64,000 nt of DNA from contig NZ_BAAAWU010000001.1 of NCBI RefSeq assembly GCF_039535235.1, positions 7,133,001 to 7,197,000 of the forward strand, given 5' to 3'. Numbering within the stretch: the stretch's first letter is position 1; the number at the start of each line of letters is the position of its first letter. The position numbers were made by a program, and so were the translations under genes. The notes below the pieces were generated by a model that did no database searches, was not told the DNA's origin, and worked only from the letters and a program-made list of their open reading frames with translations. Positions 33,418 to 42,511 of this stretch are shown in pieces. Source of the DNA: Streptomyces roseoviridis (GTDB lineage: Bacteria > Actinomycetota > Actinomycetes > Streptomycetales > Streptomycetaceae).

Positions 33418-36237
33418 ATGGGTACGGCGCTACTGCTGGCCGCGGCACCGGCCGGACGGGGACGCGCCATGGACGCGGCGTCGGTGCTGCCCGCGCTCGC
33501 GGCGGTGCCGGCCGGCGCGCTCACCGGTACGGACACGGCCACGGTCGTCGAACTGGCGGACCCCCTCGACCCGCAGGCCGTCCTCACCCGGCTCCGCGCC
33601 GCCGCGGCGGCCCCCGGCCCCCTGGCCCTGTACCTCGCGGGCCAGCTCCAGACCGACCGGCGCCAGCGGCTGCCGCACCTCGCGCTCGCCCGCAGCACGC
33701 CGACGACCCTGCGCTACACGGGACTTCCCTGGCACTGGCTCGCCACGGAACTCGCACCGCGCCGGCCCGGCACCACCACCGTCGTCGCCGACCTCGCGGC
33801 CGACCCCGAGCTCTGGCAGCGGCTCGCCGCCGACCCGGGCGCGCTCGGCCTCGGCCCGGCCGTCCCGCTGTTCGCCCGGGTCACCCCCTTCCCCCGCCGC
33901 GGCGCCCTCACCACGCCCGACTACCTCCGCCACTTCGCCACCCTCTGGCGCACCGGCGCGCGCCCCCCGCTGCCCGTCCTCCACGCGGAAGCGGCCACGG
34001 CGGCCGCGCAGGCGACCCCGCAGACGCAGACGGTCCTCCTGTCCCCGCCCGCCCCCCAGCCGCCCTTCGCCGCCCCGCCCTCTCCGTCGGCCCCCTCGGC
34101 CCAGGCCGCCCCCGTCTCCCTCCTGGAGTCCCCGCCCACCCACCGCCTGGGCACCGCCGCGCCCTCCCGCCCGCTCGCCGACGGGCCGCCGGTGCCGCTC
34201 GGTTCCCCGGAACCCGCGAGCACGACGCCGGCTCCGCGCGCCGCGGCGCACACCGCCGCGCCTCCGGAGAGCGCCGTCCCGGGGGCAGTGGCTGAGCCGG
34301 TTGTGCTGAGCACCGGGCCCCGTGCCGGCGGAGCGACGGAGACTGCCGCCGACGGTGACGGCGCCGCGTCGACCGGCGCGGGGCTCGCCCGGCCTGCCGC
34401 CGTGCTGCGGAAGGCGGCGGGTGAGCCGGTTGTGGCGGCCGCGGCCGCTGCGGTGGCGGCGGTGCCGCCGGGCGTCCTCGACGGCCCGCCGTCTGGCTTG
34501 ACTGGCAGGGGCGTTCCGACGGCCGCTGCCGGGTCCGGGGCGGACGCGTCGGTCACGGTTGGGACGACGGCGGATGAGCCGGTGGCGACCGGTGCTGTGG
34601 CCGGCGCGGTGGCTGGGGCCGGCACTCCGCGGGGTGACCTGGACGGCGGCTGGCTGTCCGTGCCGCCTTCACCGGGCGTTTCTGCCGGCTCGAGGGCGGC
34701 GGTGAGTGAGCCGGTCGCGGCCGGGGCCGCGGTCGGCGCGGGTGCGGCGTCGAGGGTCGACGGCGGCCCGCCGTCCGCGGGCGTCGACCGCGAGGCGTCG
34801 TCGCGGGGAGGCGTTCGTGGCCCGGCCGGAGCGGTGGTGGCGGAGAACTCGGCCGAGGCCGACACGCCGGCGGGCACGCCGCTCGGTGGACTTGAGGCGG
34901 GGGCGACTTCGCTGGCGGACGGCCTAGCGGTGACTGCGACTGCGACTGCGGCTGGGACTGCGACTCGGACTGCAACTGCAACTGCAACTACAACTGCGGC
35001 TGAGGCTGGGGCTGGGGCCGACGGTGACGACTCGTCGGTGTCCCGCAGCCCGCAGACGTCCGCCGCCGTGCAGGCCGACCGTACGGTCGGCGGCGCACCG
35101 GGCCGCCGACTCACCGAGGCGGCCGATGCCGCGTCCGCTGTGGGTGCGGAGGTCGTACGGCCGCGATCCGACGGAGCGACCGGAGTGCCGGCGCCACCGG
35201 CCGCAGCCCGCGCCGAAGCAACCCCGGCCGGGGCGACGGACACCGTCCCGCCCCGCGAGAGGGACGGAGCCGACGAGCTGCGGGCCGCACAACATGGCGC
35301 GGACGGCCGCTCGTTCGTGGCCGCAGCCCGCCCCGTGCCGGCTTCGCCGGGCGGAGCCACTGCTTCCGTCGAGCCCGCGCCTGCGTCGACGGGCCGCGCC
35401 ACCGTAGCCGCCGCTCCTGGCGGGGCGGGCGCAGAGGTCGAGCCGCAGGCCGCGCCGCGTGGCGCGGGTGACGGGCCGTTGCCCACGGGCTCCCGCCCGT
35501 CACCGTTGCCTCCGCCCTCGGACAACGGTGCTGGCCCCGCCGAGTCCCGCCCCGCGCCGTCGGGCAGCGCCATCGTTCCCGCCGAGTCCCGCCCCGCGCC
35601 GTCGGGCAGCGCCGCCGCTCCCGCCGAGTCCCGCCCCGCGCCGTCGGACAACGGCGCCGCCCCGGTTGCGCCCGCACCGGCGCCGTCGGTCGGCCTCACC
35701 GCCTCCGCCGCGCCCCGCGTGGCGCCCAGCGGGTCCCGGCCCGCCGGTCCCGCGCCGTCGGCCAAGGGTGCCGTCTCCATCCCGCCGCGCCCCACGCACG
35801 CGCCCGGGCAGACGCGGCCCGCGGCGGACGCGGATCCGCATCCGGCGATTCTCGCGGCGGCGATGGCCGGGCGGCACGGGGAGGCGGCGGCGATGGCCGC
35901 CGCGTGGGAGAGCGATGCGCTGCGGCGGTACGGCCCACGGTCCGGCGAGGCCGTGCACTGGGTGGAGGTGCGGGCGGACCTGGCGCGGCTCGCGGGCGAG
36001 CCGGCGAGGAGCTGCGAGCTGTGGATCGCCGCCGCGCAGGCCCGGCTGGGGATGCGGCAGGGACCGGACGAGCCGGACGTCGAGGGCGCGGTGGACCGGG
36101 CCCATCACCAGTGGGAGCAGATCCAGGACCCGGCCAGAGCCCGGGCGTTGGGACCCGCACTGGTCGAACTGCGCCGCGCCGTGCCCGGCCGCCACGCCGG
36201 CGCCCTCGCGGCGCTCCAGCGGAAGTTGAGCCGGTGA
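33418..36237 (+). CDS. Large protein: caspase-like N-domain, long disordered Ala/Pro/Gly/Val/Thr linker, helical C-domain
   Basis: 939 residues. Residues 1-195 form an ordered domain (VVELADPLDPQAVLTRLRAAAAAPGPLALYLAGQLQTDRRQRLPHLALA is the core; written here as short pieces: LALYLAGQ, TLRYTGLPWHW, TTVVADLAAD). The strand and loop order resembles caspase/C14 peptidases (YxxGHG, then vDxCxS), but His and Cys are replaced (AGQ; VVADLAAD). Residues about 200-835 are low-complexity A/P/T/S/G/E. The last 105 residues (HPAILAAAMAGRHGEAAAMAAAWESDALRRYG) are alpha-helical TPR-like. ATG 33418 has GAGGTG 9 nt upstream. It is divergent from the PP2C gene. Not assignable to a known system; pseudo-caspase is a guess. 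Confidence 0.7.
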   Translation: MGTALLLAAAPAGRGRAMDAASVLPALAAVPAGALTGTDTATVVELADPLDPQAVLTRLRAAAAAPGPLALYLAGQLQTDRRQRLPHLALARSTPTTLRYTGLPWHWLATELAPRRPGTTTVVADLAADPELWQRLAADPGALGLGPAVPLFARVTPFPRRGALTTPDYLRHFATLWRTGARPPLPVLHAEAATAAAQATPQTQTVLLSPPAPQPPFAAPPSPSAPSAQAAPVSLLESPPTHRLGTAAPSRPLADGPPVPLGSPEPASTTPAPRAAAHTAAPPESAVPGAVAEPVVLSTGPRAGGATETAADGDGAASTGAGLARPAAVLRKAAGEPVVAAAAAAVAAVPPGVLDGPPSGLTGRGVPTAAAGSGADASVTVGTTADEPVATGAVAGAVAGAGTPRGDLDGGWLSVPPSPGVSAGSRAAVSEPVAAGAAVGAGAASRVDGGPPSAGVDREASSRGGVRGPAGAVVAENSAEADTPAGTPLGGLEAGATSLADGLAVTATATAAGTATRTATATATTTAAEAGAGADGDDSSVSRSPQTSAAVQADRTVGGAPGRRLTEAADAASAVGAEVVRPRSDGATGVPAPPAAARAEATPAGATDTVPPRERDGADELRAAQHGADGRSFVAAARPVPASPGGATASVEPAPASTGRATVAAAPGGAGAEVEPQAAPRGAGDGPLPTGSRPSPLPPPSDNGAGPAESRPAPSGSAIVPAESRPAPSGSAAAPAESRPAPSDNGAAPVAPAPAPSVGLTASAAPRVAPSGSRPAGPAPSAKGAVSIPPRPTHAPGQTRPAADADPHPAILAAAMAGRHGEAAAMAAAWESDALRRYGPRSGEAVHWVEVRADLARLAGEPARSCELWIAAAQARLGMRQGPDEPDVEGAVDRAHHQWEQIQDPARARALGPALVELRRAVPGRHAGALAALQRKLSR

Positions 36238-36584
36238 ACGTGAGCCGGTGACCGCCTGGCCACCGCCCAGTGCTCTCTCCGCGACCCGGCCGTGCGCCCC
36301 CTGCCGCCGCCGACGGCCGGTGAACCCGCCAGGTCCACCGGCACCGCCGCGTCCCGCACTTCCCCGAAGTGCGGTGCCGCGCCGAGGCGTTCCTCGCCGC
36401 GAGGGTGATCGTCGGCCTCGTACGTGTCCGCCGGCGTGGCCTCCCGTGTCCGGCCGACGGCTGCCGCAGGGCCGCCGCCTCGGAGCTCCTGCGTCCGGGG
36501 GCGGGAGGGGCCGGGCCCCGTCCCGTACCGCCCCCGCCGTCAGGACGTCGTCGCGCCCGCCTCGGCTTCCACACCGGCCGGGGG
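36238..36584. other. Gene-free stretch between convergent genes
   Basis: 347 bp of GC-rich sequence. No reading frame with both a ribosome site and convincing length or family resemblance. No strong hairpin with a T-tract recognised. Nothing further seen. Confidence 0.6.
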
Positions 36585-37232
36585 TTACTCGGAGGACTGC
36601 GTCGCCTCCTCGGACAGCTTCACCACCCGCAGGCCGAAGCGGTACGAGCCGATGGCCTCCGCGACGGGGATGAACAGCAGACTGAAGTGCTCCTGGCCGC
36701 GGGCCGTGGCGATGCCGCCCAGGTCGAGGACCGCGTCCGAGGACCAGCCCAGGTCGCGCAGGAGACGTCGGACCGTGTCCTTGGCGGCCGGGTCGTCGCC
36801 GGAGAGGAAGACGTGGCTGGGGCCCTCCAGGGAATCGGGGGCGATCATGACGAGACGGTCGACGGTGCAGAGGGTCTTGACGACGGGAGTCTCGGGAAAG
36901 GCGCGCTGGAGCTCCTCGCCCAGGCTCTCGCCCAAATGGGAGAGGTCGCCGGCGTCGGTGAACCCGACGGCGACGTCCAGCAGCACCTTGCCCGCCAGGG
37001 CCGGAGCCCCGACGGAGGTGAGGAGGGCGAGGGAGGCCGTGCCGGGGGTCGCGTTGACCACCACGTCCGCGGCGGCGACCGCCGCCTCCGTCGACACCAC
37101 GGGGACGCCCCCGCCGTGTGCGGCCGTCTCGTCCGGCTTGCGCGAGCCGAGGACCACCTCGTGCCCCGCCGCACTCCACGCACCAGCGAGCGCCCGACCG
37201 ACATGACCCGTTCCGAGGATTCCGATTCTCAT
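36585..37232 (-). CDS. NAD(P)-binding reductase, NADP/F420-oxidoreductase-like
   Basis: 215 residues. Rossmann motif MRIGILGTGHVGRALAGAW at the very start (GxGxxG), VVLGSRKPDE with Ser/Arg after the second strand suggesting NADP, and the ADVVVNATPG loop. It belongs to the F420-dependent NADP reductase-like family (COG2085). A paralogous gene lies at 49043. ATG 37232. The C-terminal half (FLSGDDPAAKDTVRRLLRDLGW) is conserved in the family. Substrate unknown; standalone redox enzyme. Confidence 0.88.
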   Translation of the reverse strand: MRIGILGTGHVGRALAGAWSAAGHEVVLGSRKPDETAAHGGGVPVVSTEAAVAAADVVVNATPGTASLALLTSVGAPALAGKVLLDVAVGFTDAGDLSHLGESLGEELQRAFPETPVVKTLCTVDRLVMIAPDSLEGPSHVFLSGDDPAAKDTVRRLLRDLGWSSDAVLDLGGIATARGQEHFSLLFIPVAEAIGSYRFGLRVVKLSEEATQSSE

Positions 37233-37353
37233 GGGCCCGACGCTATGGCGCGTCGCCCCCCTGCCACCTCGGCCGGAGGGCGGGGACCGGCCCGTCGTCG
37301 GTCGTAGGTCCCTGGGCCCGGGTCGACCCGCGGCCACCTGACATCATCGACGC

Positions 37354-37929
37354 ATGGCCCCGACCACGCCGACCACTCCCACCCCTTCGACCGCCCCGAC
37401 GGGCCCGGCGCTCTCCCCTGCCGGGTCGGCCCCCGCGGCTCCGGCCGCCGCCCCGCTCGTCACCGAGCGGCTCGTGCTCCGTCCCGTACGCGCCCGGGAC
37501 GTCCCGGCCGTGACGCGCCTGTGGACCGACCCGGAGGTGCGGCGTCATCTGGGCGGCCCGGTGGTCGACTCCGTCGTCCGCATCCGGCAGCGTCGGATCG
37601 TCGGCGCGCCCGGCTTCCACGCCGTGGAGCGGGTCTCTGACGGCGAGCTGCTCGGCCTGGTCGCGGTGGAGAGGGAGGCGCGGAACGGGGAGACGGAGGT
37701 CTCGTACCAGTTCCTGCCCGAACACTGGGGGCACGGATACGCCCGCGAGGCCGTCGCCGCGGCCGTCGAGAGGGCCCTGGAGGACGTGCCGGCGGTCGTC
37801 GCGGTCACGCAGGAGGCGAACCTCCGCTCCCGGCGCCTCCTGGAGGCCGTCGGCATGAGGCAGGCCGAGTCCTTCGTGGAGTGGGACGCGCACCAGGTGC
37901 TGTACCGGCGGTGCGGGCACCGGGGCTGA
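37354..37929 (+). CDS. GNAT-family N-acetyltransferase (RimJ/RimL type)
   Basis: 191 residues. A Pro/Thr/Ala-rich N-terminal extension of about 34 residues precedes the RimJ-like domain (TERLVLRPVRARDVPAVTRLW, SYQFLPEHWGHGYAREAVAAAVE as motif A, EANLRSRRLLEAVGMR as motif B). N-terminal or small-molecule acetylation; substrate unknown. Divergent from the reductase gene. Confidence 0.88.
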   Translation: MAPTTPTTPTPSTAPTGPALSPAGSAPAAPAAAPLVTERLVLRPVRARDVPAVTRLWTDPEVRRHLGGPVVDSVVRIRQRRIVGAPGFHAVERVSDGELLGLVAVEREARNGETEVSYQFLPEHWGHGYAREAVAAAVERALEDVPAVVAVTQEANLRSRRLLEAVGMRQAESFVEWDAHQVLYRRCGHRG

Positions 37930-38033
37930 CACCCCGTTGGTCCGCGGCACACGGGAACCGCGGCACACCCGGCTCACGGCCGACCACGTCCGCCCGCGGC
38001 TTCACGGCCCGACGGGGCGGCACCGCCCGGCTC

Positions 38034-38612
38034 TCAGTCCGTTCCGTCACCCGCCGCGAGGGCCGCCACCGCCCGTTCGAGCCGTGCCTGCCGGGTCTTC
38101 GCCGTACGGGCCTGCCACAGGCTCAGGATGATCAGGTACCGGTCCGTCTTCCCCAGCGCCTCGAAGGCCGCCGCCGCCCGCGGCCGGGCCGCCAGCGCGG
38201 CCGCCAGGTCGTCCGGCACGGTCGCGTCCTGCTGCGAGGGATACGCCTGCTGCCAGCGCCCGTCCGCCTGGGCCGCCCGCACCTCGGCGAGCCCCGGCTC
38301 CCGCATCCGGCCCGCCGCGAGGAGCGACTCGACCTGGCGCACGTTGACCTGCGACCACAGGCTGCGCGGCCGGCGCGGGGTGATCTTCTGCACGTAGCAA
38401 CGCTCGTTGCGCGCCTTGCGCTTGCCGGTGATCCAGCCGAAGGCGAGCGTGGCGTCCAGGATCTCCTCCGCGGTGGGGGAGGGCAGGCCGGAGCCGCGCC
38501 GGCCGAGCAGCAGCCAGATGCCCGGCGTGTCGCCGTGGTTCTCCTCGAGCCAGGCCTCCAGCTCGCTGCCGTCGGCGAACCCCATGACCGCGAGTCCCTC
38601 GATCGTCTCCAC
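38034..38612 (-). CDS. YdeI/OmpD-associated family protein
   Basis: 192 residues. Conserved family pieces: SELEAWLEENHGDTPGIWLLL, ILDATLAFGWITGKRKA, YVQKITPRRPRSLWSQVNVRQVESL and a C-terminal helical FEALGKTDRYLIILSLWQARTAKTRQARL domain. GTG 38612 is preferred: GGGAAGG is 9 nt upstream, whereas ATG 38621 directly abuts it. YdeI relatives are linked to peptide/bacteriocin protection but have no proven activity. Confidence 0.85.
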   Translation of the reverse strand: METIEGLAVMGFADGSELEAWLEENHGDTPGIWLLLGRRGSGLPSPTAEEILDATLAFGWITGKRKARNERCYVQKITPRRPRSLWSQVNVRQVESLLAAGRMREPGLAEVRAAQADGRWQQAYPSQQDATVPDDLAAALAARPRAAAAFEALGKTDRYLIILSLWQARTAKTRQARLERAVAALAAGDGTD

Positions 38613-38638
38613 CCGGCACATCCTTCCCGACGCCCAAC

Positions 38639-38696
38639 GCGACGGACCGCCTCACGCGGCGGACCACCCGCGACGGACCGCCTCACGCGGCGGACC
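38639..38696. repeat. 27-bp direct repeat, two copies
   Basis: A 27-bp unit beginning GCGACGGACCGCCTC and ending GCGGCGGACC occurs at 38639-38665 and 38670-38696, followed by degenerate GGACCG-CCAC-type copies up to about 38790. Lies in the leader region of the YdeI-like gene. Confidence 0.8.
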
Positions 38697-38824
38697 GCCC
38701 CACCGGACAGCCCGGCAGACCGGCTCGCCGGGCGGACCGGCCCACCCCACGGACTGACCCACCCGACGGACCGCCCACCCGACACCTGTGATCACCCTAG
38801 AGGCGGCGGGCGGACGGGGCCCGA

Positions 38825-40120
38825 TCAGAGCCGGGCGTGGGTGGTGATGTCCGACTCGAACTGCTCGATCAGTTCCGGAGTCACGGTCGGCCGGCACTGA
38901 CCGATCGCGTCGAGGTAGTCCGCCGTGGTCGCGCCCGGCGCGGCGCCGGACGGATCCGCGGCGCGGCCGCCGACCGCCACCAGGTCCCGTTCGAAGGAGT
39001 TCTGGGCCGCGATCCGTGCCGCGTGCTCGATGTCCGCCGGGGTGAAAAGGTCGCTGGCGGCGACCAGCGCGTCCACGTCGACATCGGGCCGGGCGTCGGT
39101 GTACCGGGACCAGATCGCGGCCCGCGCCCCCTTGTCCGGCGTACCGATGGGAATGAGGTAGTCGAAGCGCCCGGGCCGAAGGAACGCGGGGTCGAGGGAC
39201 CGGATGGAGTTGGTGGCGCAGACCAGGAGCCGTTCGTCCCGCTCCCTGAACCGGGGGATGAGCTTGAGCAGTTCGTTGGTCACGCCGTGCATGCCCCCCG
39301 GCTGCACCGGCTCGGCCCGTACGGGCGCGATCTCCTCGACCTCGTCGATGAAGACGAGCACCCGCTCGAGCTCGGCGATCCGCGCGAAGGCCGAGCGGAG
39401 CGCGGCCGCCAGGTTGCCGCCGTCGGCGAGTCGGGACGGGAGGATCTCGACGAACGGCCAGCCGAGCCGGGAGGCGATGGCCCGGGCGAACGTCGTCTTG
39501 CCGGTGCCGGGCGGCCCGAACAGGCCGATCGCGCGCGGCGGGCGCACCCCGTGCCGTGCGGCGCGCTCGGGTTCGGCGAGGGGCAGCACGACACGCCGTT
39601 CGATCAGGTCCTTCTCGCGTTCCATGCCGGCGACCTTGGCCCACAGGTCGGTGGGGAGGACGCGCCCGCCGAGGTCGTCGAGGAGGCCCGCGGCCGGGCC
39701 GTGGAGGGGCTCGACCTTCTCGAAGTAGGCGACCGCCGGCTGCCGGGTGTATCCGGCGTTGAGCAGGCCCTCGCCGAGGAGCTCCTCCTCGGGCAGCACG
39801 TAGGCGATCCGGGCGACCCGCGCGGCCACCAGCCGCCGTTCCAGTTCCACCAGCAGGGCGCTCGCCAGCCCTCGGCCGCGCCACGCCGACGAGATCGCGA
39901 TCCGCATCACCCAGGCCCGTTCGCCGGCGACGCAGGCGAGCGCGGCACCGATGGGGGCGCCCTGGTGGACGGCGACGACGGCCGGCTGCCGGGAGGTGAG
40001 GGCGCCGATGCACTCGGCCAGCGAGAAGACCGATTCCTGGCCGAGCCCGGCCGTGGTGTCGATCAGGTGGACGACCGCGGCGAGATCGCTCTCGCGGTAG
40101 TCGTGGATGAGCCAGTTCAC
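38825..40120 (-). CDS. GNAT acetyltransferase fused to an AAA+ ATPase (FtsH/CDC48-type)
   Basis: 431 residues. Residues 1-140 are a complete GNAT domain (motif A AWRGRGLASALLVELERRL near 80-97; YVLPEEELLGEGLLNAGY). Residues about 155-430 are an AAA+ module: Walker A GPPGTGKT 202-209, Walker B VLVFIDEVE 254-262, sensor 1 CATN 301-304, arginine-finger segment RPGRFD 315-320, and a C-terminal lid. The AAA+ half is of the proteasome/FtsH kind and should hexamerise. GNAT may acetylate a bound substrate or sense acetyl-CoA. No proteasome or Clp gene nearby. Start ATG 40120. Combination unusual; the function is unknown. Confidence 0.9.
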   Translation of the reverse strand: MNWLIHDYRESDLAAVVHLIDTTAGLGQESVFSLAECIGALTSRQPAVVAVHQGAPIGAALACVAGERAWVMRIAISSAWRGRGLASALLVELERRLVAARVARIAYVLPEEELLGEGLLNAGYTRQPAVAYFEKVEPLHGPAAGLLDDLGGRVLPTDLWAKVAGMEREKDLIERRVVLPLAEPERAARHGVRPPRAIGLFGPPGTGKTTFARAIASRLGWPFVEILPSRLADGGNLAAALRSAFARIAELERVLVFIDEVEEIAPVRAEPVQPGGMHGVTNELLKLIPRFRERDERLLVCATNSIRSLDPAFLRPGRFDYLIPIGTPDKGARAAIWSRYTDARPDVDVDALVAASDLFTPADIEHAARIAAQNSFERDLVAVGGRAADPSGAAPGATTADYLDAIGQCRPTVTPELIEQFESDITTHARL

Positions 40121-40252
40121 CGGTGGTACCGCCCCTCGTTCGTGCTGTCGCGCTCCGTTCCGGTGAGGCTAGGCGGGGCGGAGGGGGCCGGTCGTGCGCC
40201 GCCCTGCACAAGCGGAGTGCGGCGATTGCGCCGTAGCGGCTCTATGCGGGGC

Positions 40253-40382
40253 CGGCGGGCAGGCGCGGTGACTCGCTCCCGACCGCGGCCGGCAGGCGGG
40301 GCACCCCGCAGGCCCGGTCCGCGGCGGGCAGGCGGGGCGACTCGCTCCCGGTCCGCGGCCGGCAGGCGGGGCGACTGGACCC
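40253..40382. repeat. Imperfect repeat array (about 35-bp unit, 3-4 copies)
   Basis: Units contain GGCAGGCG, GGCGACTCGCTCCCG or a variant, and GTCCGCGGC; the order and spacing vary slightly. The array is upstream of the GNAT-AAA+ gene. Together with 40121-40252 and 40468-40549 this 429-bp stretch (40121-40549) has no gene. Confidence 0.7.
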
Positions 40383-40436
40383 CGGACCGGGCCCGCGGGC
40401 GCCGCGCCGTGCCCTCAGCCCGCCCCGCACGCGCGA

Positions 40437-40467
40437 AAGCCCCGGAAGGCGGACCTTCCGGGGGCTT
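40437..40467 (-). terminator. Terminator of the DUF805 gene
   Basis: Stem AAGCCCCGGAAGG / CCTTCCGGGGGCTT with one bulged base and a CGGA loop, 83 bp beyond the DUF805 stop; on the minus strand it ends CTTTCG. Confidence 0.8.
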
Positions 40468-40549
40468 CGCTGCGTGATGCGGTGGGCTCCTCGGCGGAGC
40501 GGGTGTGCTTCCGGCGTACGGTCCGTCAGACGGACCCGCCGGCCGGCCT

Positions 40550-40903
40550 CTAGTAGGCCGGGGCCAGCTTCGGGTTCGGGCCGTGCTCGTTCTGCGCCTG
40601 GTCGCCCTCGGAGCAGTAGAAGACCAGCAGGATGATGAAACCGACCAGCGGGATCAGACCGATGAGGATCCACCAGCCGCTGCGGCCGGTGTCGTGCAGA
40701 CGGCGCACGGAGATCGCGAGGTTCGGGATGAGGACCACGAGGACGTAGATCAGGCTGAGCAGCTGAATGCCGAGGGCGGCGTCGATGATCGACAGCACGA
40801 TCGACACGATGATGTTGAACAGCTGGAACATCCAGAATTCCTTGCGGCGCGCCCGGCCGCTGAACACCGCGTACTTCTTGAACGCTTCGAGGTACCAGTT
40901 CAC
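40550..40903 (-). CDS. DUF805 membrane protein
   Basis: 117 residues. N-terminal amphipathic segment (NWYLEAFKKYAVFSGRARRKEFWMF), then hydrophobic helices (FNIIVSIVLSIIDAALGI; LLSLIYVLVVLIPNLAIS; GWWILIGLIPLVGFIILLVFY) and the RRLHDTGRSGWW signature. Inner-membrane protein of unknown role. ATG 40903. Followed by a terminator. Confidence 0.93.
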   Translation of the reverse strand: MNWYLEAFKKYAVFSGRARRKEFWMFQLFNIIVSIVLSIIDAALGIQLLSLIYVLVVLIPNLAISVRRLHDTGRSGWWILIGLIPLVGFIILLVFYCSEGDQAQNEHGPNPKLAPAY

Positions 40904-41046
40904 TTTGTCCCCCCAAGGACTGGGTTGAGAACGGGAGCCTGTCCCTGTGGAGCAAGGCTTACGCAGAACTTATGTGGCCGAAACGGCGTGGGTCAATTCG
41001 TTACCTGGCGGTGGCCGTTCACAGACCTGGGCGGGACGAAAGTGAA

Positions 41047-41080
41047 CGGCGTCGCCTCCTCTTGCGAGGGGGCGACGCCG
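41047..41080 (-). terminator. Strong hairpin terminator of the SPW gene
   Basis: 10-bp perfect outer stem CGGCGTCGCC / GGCGACGCCG, one G-U pair, then inner CCTC / GAGG around a TTGC loop. Lies 22 bp past the stop of the SPW-repeat gene. Confidence 0.85.
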
Positions 41081-41101
41081 CTTCCGATGAGGAACGGACC
41101 G

Positions 41102-41539
41102 CTACGTCCTTCTCTTGCTCATCAGCAGTCCGCCCGCGGTGAGGGCGAACAGGCAGACGCAGGCGCCGGTGATGACATTGCTGAGGGTCGCGCCGGTACC
41201 GGCGTCCCGGGAGACCACCCACGGGGAGACGATCAGCCACGCACCGAGCAGCAGCACCACGAAGTTCAGGTCCTGTGACCGCTCCGGGGCCATCGACATG
41301 CACAGGCCGAGCGCGGCGATGGTGATGCCGACGACCAGGTTGCTGATGGCGAGTTCCGGCTTCGCGGCGGAGAAGTGGACCGTCCACGCGGAGACAGCGG
41401 CGTAGATTCCGGCGAGGATCACCAGTTCCTCGACGGCCGCCACGCCCCGTGTCTGGAGCATGCGGGCATAACGGTCGCGCATTTCCGGGGCGTCGGGGTG
41501 TCCCCTGATATCACCGTGACGGTGAGAGACGTCGGCCAT
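41102..41539 (-). CDS. SPW-repeat membrane protein
   Basis: 145 residues. An N-terminal polar helix (RDRYARMLQTRGVAAVEEL) and four transmembrane helices with the Ser-Pro-Trp turn motif (WLIVSPWVV), plus a vestigial equivalent (VSAWTVHF) in the first repeat. The C-terminus MSKRRT is cytosolic. Function unknown; SPW proteins are widespread in actinobacteria, often stress-regulated. ATG 41539. A relatively AT-rich promoter stretch precedes it. Confidence 0.9.
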   Translation of the reverse strand: MADVSHRHGDIRGHPDAPEMRDRYARMLQTRGVAAVEELVILAGIYAAVSAWTVHFSAAKPELAISNLVVGITIAALGLCMSMAPERSQDLNFVVLLLGAWLIVSPWVVSRDAGTGATLSNVITGACVCLFALTAGGLLMSKRRT

Positions 41540-41752
41540 ACGACTCGCCTCCTTCTGGCGTCTGGTACGTCTGACCGCTCTTGCGGCATCGGGTACCGCT
41601 GTTTCATTGTGCTCTTATCTGGCCTTTATGTGTAGATGTGTCCGATAAGGGATCCATACAGAAAACCCCTACGGGATATGCGGGGAATCACCAAATCCGC
41701 CGAGCGTTCAACAAAAGTTCAGATCGGGCCCGGGCGGCCCCCGGGCGCACCA

Positions 41753-42136
41753 TCAGGGGCGCGCGTACGGGCGGGTGATGATCTCCATGTTGTGCCCCGA
41801 CGGATCGTCGAAGTAGGCGCCGCGGCCGCCGAAAAGGCGGTTGATCCGGCCCGGTTCGGTGTGGCTCGGGTCCGCGTAGTACGTCACGCGCATCCGCTCC
41901 AGGCGGTCGATCATCGCGTCGAACTCCTCGTCGGGCACGAGGAACGCGTAGTGGCCGGGGGTGAACGAGGAGTCCTCGGCGTCGTAGTAGTCGAGGGTGA
42001 CGCCGTTGCCGGTGTCGACCGGCAGGAACGGCCCGAAGGGCGCACCGACCTCCAGGCCGAGCACCTCGGCCAGGAACTCGGCGGAGACCCGCTTGTCGCG
42101 GGCGTGGATGACGGTGTGATTGAGCTCGACGGCCAC
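41753..42136 (-). CDS. VOC (glyoxalase-like) protein
   Basis: 127 residues. Glyoxalase fold with ligand-like residues in ELNHTVIHARD at the start, PGHYAFLVPDEEFD and a C-terminal FDDPSGHNMEIITRPY motif with Glu. GTG 42136 follows AAAGGA. Probably metal-binding; reaction unknown. Divergent from the cupin gene across 375 bp. Confidence 0.88.
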   Translation of the reverse strand: MAVELNHTVIHARDKRVSAEFLAEVLGLEVGAPFGPFLPVDTGNGVTLDYYDAEDSSFTPGHYAFLVPDEEFDAMIDRLERMRVTYYADPSHTEPGRINRLFGGRGAYFDDPSGHNMEIITRPYARP

Positions 42137-42511
42137 AGGGGGTCCTTTCGCGGGGCAGGCGCTGATGTCGTCCGGCTTCCCGTACGCACGGCGGCGGTAC
42201 GGGGCGGGCGACCGCGGCGGACCCCGCGCCCGGCGACCCGGGGCGCTCACGCCACGGCCGGGCGCCTCTCTCGATCACGGCCCATGGCCGACCCGGCAGT
42301 CATGTGATCATGCTACCGCCGCCCGATCGCCCGCAGCAACGGATTTTGCTCGCACCCGCGCGGGCTGCGGCTGCCTCGGGAACGGCGGGAGCGGTGCGAC
42401 GGCGGGGCCGGTGTGCGGGGAAGGCCGGCGAGGGTGCGGCTGGACCCTCGCGGCGTAGCCTTGGAAGTGGACTCGGGGGCCGCACGTTCCACCGCCGGGA
42501 GGCGGACGACG
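42137..42511. other. Divergent intergenic region (375 bp)
   Basis: Between the VOC gene (minus) and the cupin gene (plus). Contains the promoters of both by position, but I recognise no convincing -35/-10 pair or perfect operator. A TGATCA palindrome lies at about 42305. No gene seen. Confidence 0.5.

Noticed and set aside
38639..38696. Repeat pair as CRISPR
   Set aside because: Only two copies with a 4-bp gap, no spacer-sized unique sequence, no cas genes.
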